Positions 35,814-49,000 of a stretch of 64,000 bases of DNA are shown one piece after another. Both the position numbers and the translations under genes were made by a program. The notes below the pieces were generated by a model. It worked only from the letters and a program-made list of their open reading frames with translations. It had not been told where the DNA came from and ran no database searches. The stretch's first letter is position 1; each line of letters begins with the position of its first letter. This stretch comes from Stichopus chloronotus (Eukaryota; Echinodermata; Holothuroidea; Aspidochirotida; Stichopodidae), in contig CM037830.1 in NCBI GenBank assembly GCA_021234535.1, positions 8,311,252 through 8,375,251 of the forward strand, read 5' to 3'.

Positions 35814-38800
35814 CCTTTAAACATCAAATCGAACTCCGAAACTGTATATAAGCAGTTAACCGTGGACGCTTACTCTGAAGAATATTTTTTGTCAGTGTCA
35901 CTCACTGACTTTAATGAATCAGTACCCCGACGGTGAGAATAAATTCATCCCTTTCACGGTATATCCATGCAGGGAGCTATATGTGGGTATGGCAGCAGTT
36001 TCAGGGATGTGTATGATCTCCACAGAATTTAAAGGTCGATAAAAAAATTGACTATCTAACTTTTCCCTGGTGTCAGATTTCGAGGTAATATAAGCACTTA
36101 AATTTCGAAGAATAGCAAAGACTTATGACATTAAATTTGAGGATGTTGCATCAATCTTTCTTTCCCAGATCTGCCTTTCTTTAAGCAGCAACTTTCATGC
36201 ATTATAATAACTACACGACCAGTGGCTTACCCAGGTTTCCATGGGTGACGTTACCAAAGTTTTGTGGAGTGTCAATTTTCCCCTTACTGACATAAGAGCT
36301 AGAGGGATTTAAGGCAAAAAAGTGTCAGAGTATCCTTTTGAAAAAGAAGTGTCTGACAAAAATCTTCCCAAAGTTTTAGTCAGAGATACTGTTTCCTGTC
36401 CAATTACACAATACGTTAGAAATTCAGAAAAGGGTACTGCCATTTTCGTCTGAATTGAATGTGAAACAACTTGAGTAAGTCGAATAATGATGTCACATCG
36501 CCACTGATAGAAGGAAGTGTATTTCTTTGTTTTCTTTACCTATAATTTCTATAAATCCGCACATATTGTGTTGCATTCCTGAGGTGTATTATCAATAATC
36601 AAATCAGACCTACCCTGATTTAAATCCGTGCATAACTGTTAAAATATATTGACAATGAAATATAAAGAGAAACAAAAACTTTTTAGTCACAAGTGGTCCG
36701 TTAATGCCATCACAATCTCAAAATGGCAGCTTCCTGATTTAACTTTTTATGAACATGAAATTGTAATATATTGGAAAGGTAACAACATATTTGAATGAAA
36801 TTTGGTGATGGCATTCACCAAATGTTAGTTTCTCATTTCACTTTGTCAAAATCCTGACTTTCCTTCTCCTTTAAATAATACTGAGACGCAAAATCGTGTG
36901 GTCTGTGATGAGTTTTTGATGATGTAGAATGGTGTATTGTATCCCACTGTCACAAGTTTAACCTTTTGTATACTTTATTCGTTCACCTCCGATCACTCGA
37001 ATTACCCCCTTTTGGCGATTTCCCCGACTCAGTACTGAGTCATGCATGGTCTAACGAACCTCCCTAGGAATCCACTTGCAAGTAACGGCACGGCTTCGAA
37101 ATCCTTCTGTCACAAAATACGAGTAACTAACGAAAAATAACCTTTGCCAAAACAACGCATTATGATTCAGCAATTTTAAACAGCATTTACAAGAAACCGT
37201 ATCACAGTGCAGAAAAACACAAGTGGTAACTGATATACTGTGCAATCACAATACGATGGCAACGTATTGTTGCCTCGTTACAATATGCTTTTGTACGATA
37301 TATTATGTCTTTGTTTGTGCATGTGTTTTTTTTCGCAGAAGTTCGAATGTAAACTAAGGAATATATTGGCTAGTACCGAACTGGAAATTGCTATTTATAC
37401 TTTGGAAGAAGGTCACCCACTTTAGGGTTATCTTATTTCGTCAACTTCTATGTGGGGAATTTGCGTAAGGATGTTAGTCATTGAGAATAATTGCGTCTTG
37501 TTTCGTCAATTTATATGTTGTTCTTTTAAAGGCGCACGTTCATTTCCAAACAGGATTTGCTTACTAACTATGAAAAAAAAAAATGCTTGCATCGAAGGTG
37601 ACAGTGCTTTTGAAGTTTTCTTTATAACATAGGCCTTTATTGCTTTAAAGGCAGTCACTCATCACCCTGTACATTTTTGGCGAGGGGTAAGCAAAATTCT
37701 CAATTGGTTCTAATTGACAGCAAATTCGGAAGATGCAAAGTAGCTCATATTACATAGAATACACAGGGGCCTAGTGTACTGATTGGACGTGTGGACGCGT
37801 TTTTAACAGGCTGTAAGGAGGCGCTAGAAGTAACCGGTTGTTAGAATTGGAACTAAGAGATTCTGAAGATCGGACATAAGTCTGAAGCAGCAATTATAGA
37901 GCAATTAACGACCAAATACACTTCAAATCTGTGACCGTGGCAGACACTTTTTACCATAAGGTACTGACAACCCCTGTTCTGTTCATAAAAAAACTGCAAC
38001 ATTTTTGGTAACCATAGGAATAGATACAAGACCGATGAGACTAATTCGAAGGATTGACCTGCAGTCTTCGTGTGTTGTGGGGTTTAGGACTTAGGCTGAT
38101 ATGTACAGTGAAATAAAAATGTATGTATCCTGGTGTGTAAGTTGAGGGGGGAGGGGTTAGGGCGTGTATTGAAGGAAAATGTCGAAATGTTGTTGAAAAT
38201 GTTGTCAAAATGTAGTCGGGCACGCGCATGACCAAATCCACTACTTGGATAGACTGCTGCTAAGGTACAAAGTTATTTTCGAAGAGATAAAATGTATATT
38301 ACTCTATAGTGCGTTGAATCAGATTAAATCCCACTTGACCCTTGGGCCAACCTCTATCTCCTGTCGAATCCTGAACAGGCACCAAATTACCATCAGATAA
38401 AGTCTACTTCACTAAACAACCTAAAAAAAAATAAAATCATTACTTTAAAAATAGGAATTCCTGAAAATTCAGTTCAAATCTAGTATAAAATTTGCATCGA
38501 TAATATCCTCCCTTTGTAAACTTCTCGAAGGGTAGCGGTAAACCAAATAAAACCTCTATCGATCTTAATTCCCATCATACCATCCTAAAGACCAGCTCGT
38601 ATACACTTTTTCCTCTGATGTGACCTGGAAAAGAAGTTGGGGAAGCTTTGAATTAGTTCATTTCCTCGCATAGTCTTGAAAAATAGCCTACCCACTCCAC
38701 TGCATGATTACGTGTAAGCGATAACGTACCTTGCAGTATGCAGAAGGTTCCCTCTTGCAGTAATATGCTCACAGGTAAAAAAGAAAAAAAAATAGGTGCT

Positions 38801-39985
38801 TGTCCCCCGGCCCTCTCTGTAAAAAGTCTAGCTGAGCCACTGCTTTCAACCTTACCAGAATAGCCTGACTCCACTCACGAGACTCAGTCACGTCCTGTTG
38901 TGTCATAGGGCAGATATATCCCTTTGGAAAATTGGGCTAATATTTTCACATTTTTGGCAGATAACTTTCCATTGTGAATTTAGCAAAAGGAAAAAATAAC
39001 AACCCCCCAAAAAAAGCAATGACAAACATAACTTTGAGGTGCTGCAAACGAGGTCCTAGCAATAGGCGTCCCATAGGAACAGGTGTCGAATGGCAGGATG
39101 GGCGATCGTCCCCACTTTCATAAACGGGGGGGGGGGGGATGTTCCCTCCCTCCACTTCTTTTTAACCTGCTGAATGAAGATTCAACTGTGGTCCCCACAC
39201 GGTGAATATGAAGATCTCATGATCACCCATAGCAGGTTAGGAAGTCCATGTAAATGCCGTGAATTCAAACGAGTCTGTCGATCCTAGTATCTTCATACGA
39301 ACAAATCTCGCAGACCTCACTGTGCCATTCCAGACAGAAATAATATAGCGGGAAAAAGGGAGCAATGTTTTTGAATCATCAAATACGGGAAACAGTTAGG
39401 TTACGCAGAGTTCACGTCAACAACTCTGACACGATAATGTCATTTATTAAAAATCTTCGTTCGCCATTAATACTGTTTATAGCAGTGTCCTTATGTCAAT
39501 GTGGATTCAGGTTTATGCATAAAAGAATGTTTGACAACCTATAAGAGGATGCCTTTTCCCTTGCGCCGAACATTCTCGTCATCTAGCTTTCAACCAGGGC
39601 ATCGATTTACCTAACAAGTTACCTTCTTGGTCTCGAGTGCAGCGGAGCCACGCGGAACGTTGAAGGAGGGTGGGGTGGTGGATATGTCTATCTAGGATAC
39701 GTGCAGCTTCAAACAACTCTTGAAGTGCTATTTCCGGCCAGCGGTGGGGGGGGGGGGGGGCTCATAAAGCCAAAACTTTTTTTGGAAGCCCGGCGACAAT
39801 GGATAGTGGCGCCATGCTACAGTCTTTCTGGCACCCAGCAGTCAGCTCGTCCCTCTCCAAAAATATTTGTTCCTTAGTCTACACCTGCTCGGGTGGCGGT
39901 TTTCTTTTCTTTCTTTTTTTTGTACCATGGTTGGCAAAAACAAATATTTCTTGATTTTTTTACAGTATGCTATGCTTCATATATA

Positions 39986-40270
39986 AGAGCCTCATTGAGC
40001 TGATATCGATAAGTTTGTGAGGATTTGGAAAGGTACAAACACATGGCAATGCTATAGCATAATTAGTCAAATTTCACATCCAAGCTTCTTAAGAAACTGT
40101 AAACCTTTCAATTTTGATCCTGACTCGTACTGACTGTGTGCATGTGAAGTAGTACCAAATGTGAAAAGTTTCTGGTCACGAATTTCAATAACCAACTAAC
40201 TCAGAAAGGATTCTTTTTATGTGATACATGGAAATCCTCTTAGTTTCACGATTTGTCAAAAAGTATGTGA
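39986..40270 (-). repeat. Dispersed repeat, copy B (inverted relative to copy A)
   Basis: It is the reverse complement of copy A with scattered differences, 4.2 kb away. Part of it (TGTGATACATGG...CCTCTTAGTTT) also occurs at about 56420-56480. Confidence 0.6.
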
Positions 40271-40689
40271 AGGAAATTTGGCAGGTTTAGGAATCTAGTT
40301 AATAGCACAAAACGACTCAGTGTGCATACAATTCTGTTTTATTAGTTCTTGGTAGAATAGAAATAAAAAACAACATAAAAAATGTGTGTTTTGGTCTAGG
40401 GATTGGGTGAGGTTCACAGTCCGAAATTTCTGCCGCCCCTTCCTCTTTCACTTTCATATTGCTCCCTAGGCCACATGCTCCTTTATTAAATGAAAAAAGG
40501 AAACATATATTTGGAACAAAGAATTGAACGGGTGCATACTACGAAAAGTAATTACCAGATTGAGAGATAGGAAATCCCACACAGGCCTACTTTGAATATT
40601 TTACAAATTGACTGCAATAAATATTAGTAAAGCACCCCAGTAGAAAATTCCAGATAAATACCTTGTTAAGCAGGTTTTTAACGGGTACC

Positions 40690-40870
40690 ATTTAAACAGG
40701 TAATTGGAACAGATATTAACAGGTTTTTTCAACAGGTATAGAAACAGGTTTCAACATTTATCAACAGATATTAACAGGTACCAAAAGGTATTAACAGATA
40801 TCAACAGGTCTACTGACAAGTTTCAGCAGGAAGCTATGGTTTCAACAGGTATTGGCGGGTTCCAACTGGT
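40690..40870. repeat. Degenerate ACAGGT(ATT/TTC) tandem tract
   Basis: AACAGGT, AACAGAT and related 10-12-bp words repeat about a dozen times, giving a periodic chance ORF rich in Asn, Arg and Asp. Confidence 0.6.
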
Positions 40871-42805
40871 TTCAAAACTCGCTATGACGTTTTGGTAAAG
40901 TCAGGTGGCAGGATGTATCAGTAAGTAACTCCTAACATATGGACAAACTTGCCATTAATTTGACGGACCTGAAACCCACTTTTGAGAATTCTGATTGGTC
41001 CATATTTTTTATGCCAGTACTGAGGTATTAAATCAATGGTTAAAGTGCGCATGTCATTATCTCTTAGTCTTACAGGTGCAACATTCTCCCAAATAGTGAG
41101 ATAGTGATTAAATATTGCCTCCACATGACAACCTGTCAAATTCTACGAGAAAATTCTAACTGCACTTTATCTAATGCGATTTCTTTTTTTTTTTGGTTAA
41201 AATAAGACACTTTCTGTCTTGGCGCCTAGTTTTGTCTAATCAGTGTATGGTTAATGTTTGCTAGTTAATGCAATATTTTTTTTTTTCGTGCTAGTGGTGT
41301 TTAAGTTCTCTATGCTGAGAAAGAAGTTATACTCCCTAATGAAAAGAAATCAACTTCCACAAAAACTATGTCATTTGCTTTTATTTCATACCTCTCATTT
41401 GGTAAATTACGGTACATTCCTATGACATCGAAAAGTTGTGATCATAAACCTCGCAAATGCGTTGCAGCGTGTGGACCTATGGTGTACCTTTAGAGTTTTC
41501 GTTTCATGTAGGAGGCAAGTCGGGGTTGTGTTTTAGATCTGGCTAAACTGCATGTTCACATTATTACACACTCATTGAATCGTACGTTGCTGTTGTTGTT
41601 GTTTGTTTGTTTTTATTGGTCACACCCTTCACTTTCGTCGTAAATCATTAATTTATGAGATTTATTCTCATAAGCATCCCAAATTTACGTAATGTAGAGT
41701 CAATATTGAAATGTACTACATGTTTCTGTGAGCTGCGGGCAGGCTGAACATACTCCCATCCCCCTCTCCCAGCAGTGTTGGAAAACCAGTTACTCAATAG
41801 ACTTCGAAATTGAAAATGTTCTGGTTTCCCGCTAGCCTTTGTGTACCCTATAACGAGAACGCGAACTCGTGTGGCAGCAAGTCTACGTGGTGTCCGGAGT
41901 CCGCCTTAGGACTCCAGGTGGGGCAAGCCGTGGAACCACTTAATAAGGAGTCCAGGGGGCGAAGCCCCTGGAAAAATTGGGGATCCTCCATTGCATACCA
42001 AAATGATAAAACAGGTGCAGCTGCACTAATAAGGCTAACCCTAAAGTTTGTCCTCCATTTCCATTCTTCACGAAAATGGAAAATATTTTTTAAAAGTTGT
42101 GCATAGTTATATCCACACTTCGTAGCCGCAAACCCCCTCCCCTATTTTGCAGATTAGATTCAATTGAGGGCGAGTTTTCGTTTAATCAAAAGGGCAGAAT
42201 TAAGTAAGCTACAGCAGTAGGGCCTGAGGCTCCCTGTTCCCGTCACTCCAACTAAGTGTACGTATACTTTGAGCAAAGGACGGTTGAATGTCGAAATGAG
42301 GGGAACTAATGACTTCCTCTACATAGACTTGCGTAGCGTAAGGAAAAAAAATGATAATAATTCTCAGATTGCAGGAAATGGCACTTCTCGCTTTCTCTCT
42401 CCCTGTTAATTTCTCATTGTTTAATTTGTTTATTTTCTTAGAAAATAAGTTAGAAATTTTACATTTCCACTACGACTAATGTATATTGCAACCGTATTTT
42501 TTTACTTCAGGTCACAAAAAGTGTGGGGCAGAGCAAATGCGTGAGTGTTCCCTTCACCCAAGAGTCGAGGGGGACCCCCTCCCCAATCGGCCCCCTACGC
42601 TCCCCTAATCCGTCCATGGTATGAATTGTGGTAAGTATAATATACAGATGATGTGCGTATACACGTACTACATCTGCTTTCCCACTTTTCCACACCCCAT
42701 TCAATGATCAGGAAGTAATGAACGAAATGCAATCAGTGCATTCCGGCTAAAAAATGTTGCTCCATCAGATTAGTAACGAAATGACGGAAAGGAGGTAATC
42801 TCTTG

Positions 42806-42840
42806 CCAATATAAGCTGGCATTGTGATCGTCTGTACTAT
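42806..42840 (+). promoter_or_regulatory. Candidate core promoter of the eight-cysteine protein gene
   Basis: A CCAAT box (42806-42810) overlaps the TATA-like string TATAAG (42810-42815), about 195 bp upstream of the start codon. Transcription would begin near 42840 and give a 5' UTR of about 165 nt. Only short motifs support this. Confidence 0.25.
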
Positions 42841-43004
42841 AGTGCATGCGTCATCAAGTGGTTGTTTCTTCCGGGTTTAGTGTCAGACGGCATCAGTTAC
42901 ATTTCCAACACCTGACAGTAAAGTTCTGGGCCCACTGAGTTGTCAGAACCAGGTCGTCAACGGACAGCACCGAAGAAGCACAAACGAAAAACACTGGTTT
43001 CAGA

Positions 43005-43077
43005 ATGAGGTCCCAGCTGCTAGCATATGGCGTCGCACTTAGTTGCTTTTTGTTTGTGGTTAAAATTCAACACTCAG
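43005..43077 (+). CDS. Exon 1 of the eight-cysteine protein gene: start codon and signal peptide
   Basis: ATG AGG TCC starts a 24-codon hydrophobic leader (MRSQLLAYGV...VVKIQHS), then one base of a split codon before a consensus donor (CAG|GTAAGT). The leader is a standard eukaryotic signal peptide with Arg2 in the n-region. The 5' leader sequence before it lacks a good competing ATG. A TATA-like element lies about 195 bp upstream. Confidence 0.82.
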
Positions 43078-46000
43078 GTAAGTAAAACTGTTTTTTTTTC
43101 TTTTCCAAGGCCTTCTGATGAGTTCAAGACAATTTGCCAAAAATGTATACTTAGCTACGTGATGTAGGCCATCCGTAGCACACTAATTGCTACTGTACAA
43201 CTTTTATGTGTACAGTCATCATTTATCAAATGTGCAGGTTGATAGTTTCGGATAATTGCGTGTAAGCACAGGGCTTGTAGCGTAGAATAGCCTATCTGAT
43301 GAAATTGTGAAGTAACCTGCCCCTTTTCTAACAGTCTTTTCAAATGATATGACTCGAGCAAAATAAGAACAACTACGAAATACGACACTGCAACAGTGAA
43401 AGTACTGGCAAATAACCATGAGTTAATCACAAAGCATATAACATACTTATCATGTTATGAATGACTGCCGCTTGTCTGTCGATTATCACACAGTCTACAA
43501 GCTGACCACCCCGCCCAAGCTTCCAATTAAAACTACATTAATTGTGCCAATTAATAACTTATGAAGAAGTATATCGCAGCATACAGCAATATTGTGACAA
43601 ACGTTGTCCTGAATTTTATGTTCAAACAAGCTGGGACTTTAAATTATATTACAGATAAGGTACGTATTACACTGCACTATTGCAAGCCCTCAAGTGTTTT
43701 GATTTTTTCATTATTAACTGTAGCAAATCATTGACAAATTCTTGCAGTGGTCACTGATTGCCCATGCGTGCATAAACCTAATTGCTATGCTTAAAAGATA
43801 AATCATTGCCCCAGGCACTGGTTCCCATTCTCCCAACCACTATAGTTCTAGTCCATCCCACAGCCTGTCTAAAATGTCCTTCATGAACAATGGACCCCCC
43901 ATATGCTGTGTTATTTGAGCTACTATGCATCTTTCGAATTTGCCAGAAATTGTTCTATAAATGCAATCCCTCCTTGAATCCACCAGTGGGGATATATTGT
44001 GGATTACAGTTGCCAAAACTTCTGATCCTATACATACATTCACTTGTTTTTCTCTTCTAACTGGCTGCCAGCAATCCGACAAAAAGCTGCACAGCATGTG
44101 TTTACACAAAGTACATCATGCAGACAGAATAGTGAATTGTGCACATGACTGATGGAATTTGTATTAAAAGTGTTTGTCACACGATATTTGCACAACACTG
44201 TAGCACCACTGAGCAGGATATATGCTGAAAATTCTTCCACTGAGTATACCCAGTTGTTGAACTCGTCAGCTAGCTCACTGCATCCTCTACATGCACAAAC
44301 AACTGCATACATACCTGTGAGCATGCAACACACTAGATCACATAGCAGTGTAATATAGTGCCCTATAGGCCATATTTGTTCACACTTGAATTGCATCTTT
44401 ACATGCTTTTTAATATTAGAATATAGGTATATTACTATATTGGTGTCACTAAGGTGGGCTGCAGCTATTTGGGTTATAAAGGGAACACTTCTTATGGCTT
44501 ATAGAAATGCAGGAAGGGGACAAGGGGGGCAATCATGCCCCATGACAGTTCCAGGTCGTACATTGCCACGCACTCTGCATGGCTGTCATAATATAATAAT
44601 AAAACAACGATGTTTGTCCTAAATCCACCAAAGGGATCATAGTGCTTTACAAAATTCAAAGCAAGGGAAAAAGCAAAAGTCCATGAAAATAGACTATGAT
44701 GCAATATGCATTATGAGATGTTTCCAAGTTTTTTCTTGAAATTGTCAATTGACTCTGGGAAACAAACAGTTAAAGGTAAAATTGTTCCAATATGTCATGG
44801 AGCATGCAGCCACAACAACAACCCATCCCGTCTTGCATGATTTGCCATGTATACAGTGAACAGATATTTTGATATTAACTCACAAGAAGGACTATAAGAT
44901 AACATATAACAAGTTTAAGGGCAAAGGAGGGCAAAAGCCCCATGAGATACCCTGTAATCCAGACCCCCCAAAAAACCCCTAAACAAACTAGTATCTAACA
45001 ACACCCAGCATAACCAGTCACAATAAAACTTATCAATGTTACCATATGGGGGTCAACAAATCAAAAATGTAGCAATTAGCACACAATCATTCAGATAGTA
45101 CAAAATCAGTAGATGTGTTTATTAGCCTGAGCTTTTGATAGCGACTGAATTTATTTATTTGTTTTTTTTTGTTCATTATCAATAATCCAGTATTTGCTAA
45201 TCAATTTGCAGTTGAAAGATGAAATGTCCAGATTAAAGTGAACATATATATGGATAAGTATGTACATTGATTATAGGAGTTCGAGCGAAATTGCACTATA
45301 AGTGCAGTTATCTCAATTGAACAAAATGAATGCTAATCAGTTTGTCCTGCAGGGAGCAAATATGCTTCCTTAGAGGAAGTACAGTAGTTAAAGTTGTCAG
45401 GATGTGCTTCGAGGAATTATGTGCTGTTGTCATCATGACAGTGATATTGTCAATGATTTTCCCAGTAAGTATTATATCCGTTTCTGTGACCCACAGTATA
45501 TTGGCCCTCATATATGCACAAGCAGCCATCGATGCATTAAGCTGATTGCTAATTCATCTTAAATGCTGGATTCAAGGCAGGGCCATTGTCAAATGGAAAT
45601 GATTTCCTTGAGTGAGTCAGTCAACTGGATCGTCATATAGACTGTAATGTACTTCCCATTAAGGACCACTGTCAGCTCCCACCATGCATGGTTCAAGGGA
45701 TCAATTCCTTCATTGTTTGGTCACAACAATAGAGAAGGAAGCTCTCACTGTACAATAAGTCTTATCTTTGCCTTAATTCAGAGAATTTTAAGTACTTTAA
45801 GATTTCTGGTAATCATCTTCGCTGTCACCACCATCTGAGTGATGTTTCAGTTTGCACTTACTTCCTGGTTCGTGGTTCACCTTAAATCTCAACCCTGTTG
45901 GAAGAACCTTCTGTGTCAATGGTTTTCTGTACACTGAGTTAGTGCCTGATGTGGTTTAGTTTAGTTCGTAATTTTTGTGAAGGAAGTGTAACAACAGATA

Positions 46001-49000
46001 CTGTACTTTGCAGAGTGTAGTTTGTTTCTTTGTTCATTTGTTTGGGTGTTGTATTTTAACTTTTATAAAAGAATATTCCTGTGATGAATCAGGAGGTGGT
46101 TAGATGAAAGAGCACTTATGCACCTCAAGTCCCAGGCCAATTCACAAATCACAGCTCAAGATATTGCTGTGTGAATTAACAAAGAATTTTCAGCTACTTT
46201 TTTGTTATGAAATACCATGAAACACCCACAGGCTCCCTGAGACTATTGAGCTAATTTAATTGTTCTTTGAAAAGTGCTTACCTTATCTTGAAATTTGATT
46301 GACCATTGAAGAATTAGATTGGGTTTGTTTGTCCCAAGTATGGGCTTAATGTTGTGAAAATGAAGGTCATACCATTTTAAAGTGTTATGTAATTATCAAA
46401 CTAATGTTTTCTTAGAACAGTTATTTAGAGACTTCAAGAAGCCTGATGTTAAAATCTTCTAAATCAGCTAAAATCTTCTGCAGTCAACTTGCATGCTTGC
46501 AGGGGCCAATGCAAATTTGCAAAATCTTTCTATTGCAAAGCACAATATTATACAGATATCAGCTGGGAAGAAATTTGGAAATCACCATTTTATAAGCATG
46601 TACTGTAGGTGGAACAAAATTGAAAACAACTTCATTTACATGCTTGATGATGGTCAGTAGTCATATTGGGTCTGCTGTGGTCAACTAAGTTGGGGGGGAC
46701 CCCAGCGGTCTGCTGCTACAAAATGTGAGTGGAAGCAAATTGTGTTTGTAACAACTGACCGTCACGTACCGGCCATCTGGTGTCAGGAAGAAGCAAATTG
46801 TGAATGCTGCACCTTTAAATAACTTGAGATCATAAAGGACACTTGAAAATACATAGTGACACCATTACCAGGAGACTAAGATTGCTTTCCTGCTTGTTGG
46901 ATGAGTCATTATGGATGACAGCTAATTGTCAAATTACAGTCTGATCTATGTCACTTACCACAGGAAACCTATCCGTCGTGTTTGTAAAACACCAGCTATC
47001 CTTGAAAATGTGATGTGATGTTTACTGTGTTGCACCCAGTGTGATGACAAGAACAAAGTCTATATGACTACCTTTACTATGCACATTATACCAGCCTTGC
47101 CAGGGTCACATTGAATTAAACCTATATTTTCTTGTTCCATACTGTATATTATCAAAACCTCCTTTTCTTCATTCTGTCATGTTTGGATTTAAAAGACATA
47201 CAGAAAAACGTGTATCTGTTTCAGAGGTATTTAGTAACTGATTGAGTATTTTGTAGCATTTTTAAACCATGATAATTCAGTTGAATTCCATGTGAATCTT
47301 ATTTCAGAAGCTGCATGTGACAATGTGTTAATTTGGGAAGGCGTTCCTGAAGCAGATTATGATAGGAGATACGCCAGCATTAACGAACCAGATGGCAGGC
47401 CGCTGGGATTCAATCGTAGCGTTATCCCTTACAGCGGGGATAACCAACCCAACCCCTGTATCAGGGTGGAGAACACTTTGGACCGTAGAATAGAAGTCAT
47501 GGTGAGTGATTTTGAGTATGAGACCTTAAGACAATTGTAAATCATTCAATGTTTTATTAAACTCTGTTGATATCTCCTTTTAATATTTATTGATCACAGT
47601 ATATGCTGACAGTAATTTTCAGTGTCTTAATCTGTAGTGATGTGAATTTAGGAAACACTTTTGAACTGCTCAGACTGCTCCAAATGACTATTTAATCATT
47701 TCTTCCATTCCATTGACAATTATTAAGTGACAAAGATAATTGTGTTAAATATTTGAACCCAACCTCATCTTCCAAAAAAAAATAAAAAGCTTCAAATCCC
47801 ACCACCTACCAAGGACAGATCTCCAGGGGAGGTCATAAAATGAAACTAAAGCATTGCAGAAACATCAGTCTGACTTCTCATGCTTTATAAAATCACAGGA
47901 AACTTTATTGTGATGCAAATGACCGGTAGAATTTTAGGTAGCGCTATATTACTGCAGTCATCTTGCAAATAACCATAGTCTTGCACAGCAGAGAAGAAAA
48001 ATATGAAGGTATGCAGTACCGAAGGTTTTAAGTAGCAGAATGGAGATCCCTTACCATACTCTAAATCTGGCACTTACTTTGCAATTTAAGTGAAGTAGGC
48101 CTAGTGTTTCTGTCTTACTGTCAGTAGACTAAAGTTGGACTAGGAAAACCATGTTGTAATGATCACCCAGTGAAAAGCAAGAAGCTTGAAGGTGCTGCCA
48201 TAATTCACCCCTGATGAGTTGGTAACCAGAACTTTTCAAATATCCTGCAGAAATGTCATAGTAATCTGCCTGTAATAAAGCGGTCTTTCCTGGAACTTAT
48301 CGTGGGAGTTGTTACGAAAGTTGAAACAATTGGCCATTTGGCCATGACACGATGTCTACCACTTCTCTTGTATATCCTGTGTCTGTGTACAGCATACTCA
48401 GGTGGTAGTTGTCACCATATATTTGATTGCCTTAAAACACTCTGGTTTGCCTTTTTAAGGAAGCTTTAGAACCTTTGACAGTTTTACAACTGACAGTGGT
48501 TGCACTTCAAATTTGAATTAACATATCACACAAACTGTACTTTACTGACTCACCATTTCATCTGATTAGTCAGTCCGATGAAAATTTATGAACTTGTAAC
48601 TTTGTTGTATAGTAAATATACATAGACTCATCTGCATGTATTCCAGCTTACAGTAATATGAGTCAGTGCTTGTGCATGTGTATTGCAAAAAGATGTGGCC
48701 AGACCACTGAAAGTTTTAAATTTCAGTCATTTGGTAGGAAAGCATGTTATATACCAATACACAAAAGGGAGTCTTAAGTGCACAGTGTACATGCATGGCT
48801 TCCTCAACAACGAAGACACTGTAGCTGTATTTTCCATTAAAAAGTGGTTCATTTGTCTAATTTGCTCAGGGGGATTGATTTCTTAACACATCTAATTTTC
48901 TGCATTTTCTGTAGTTAAATCTCTACAGTAGCTGGTTCACACTATGTCTAGCTGTCAGTGGTGACAATGTATATTAAAGTTAATTTGATTGCACCTTTCT

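Larger units (their letters stand above)
33800..42800. other. Intergenic region without recognisable genes
   Basis: I found no supported exon. It contains poly(G) runs, the inverted repeat pair at 35528 and 39986, a degenerate ACAGGT tract at 40690-40870 and a small fold-back (CCAGGGGGCGAAGCCCCTGG, 41951-41970). ORFs up to about 98 codons here look like chance. Confidence 0.5.

Noticed and set aside
40704..40898. Periodic Asn/Arg/Asp-rich ORF
   Set aside because: It is explained by the degenerate ACAGGT tandem tract.
44040..44396. 118-codon Cys-rich minus-strand ORF
   Set aside because: It lies in intron 1 beside a decayed repeat, has an irregular Cys pattern and no recognisable domain.
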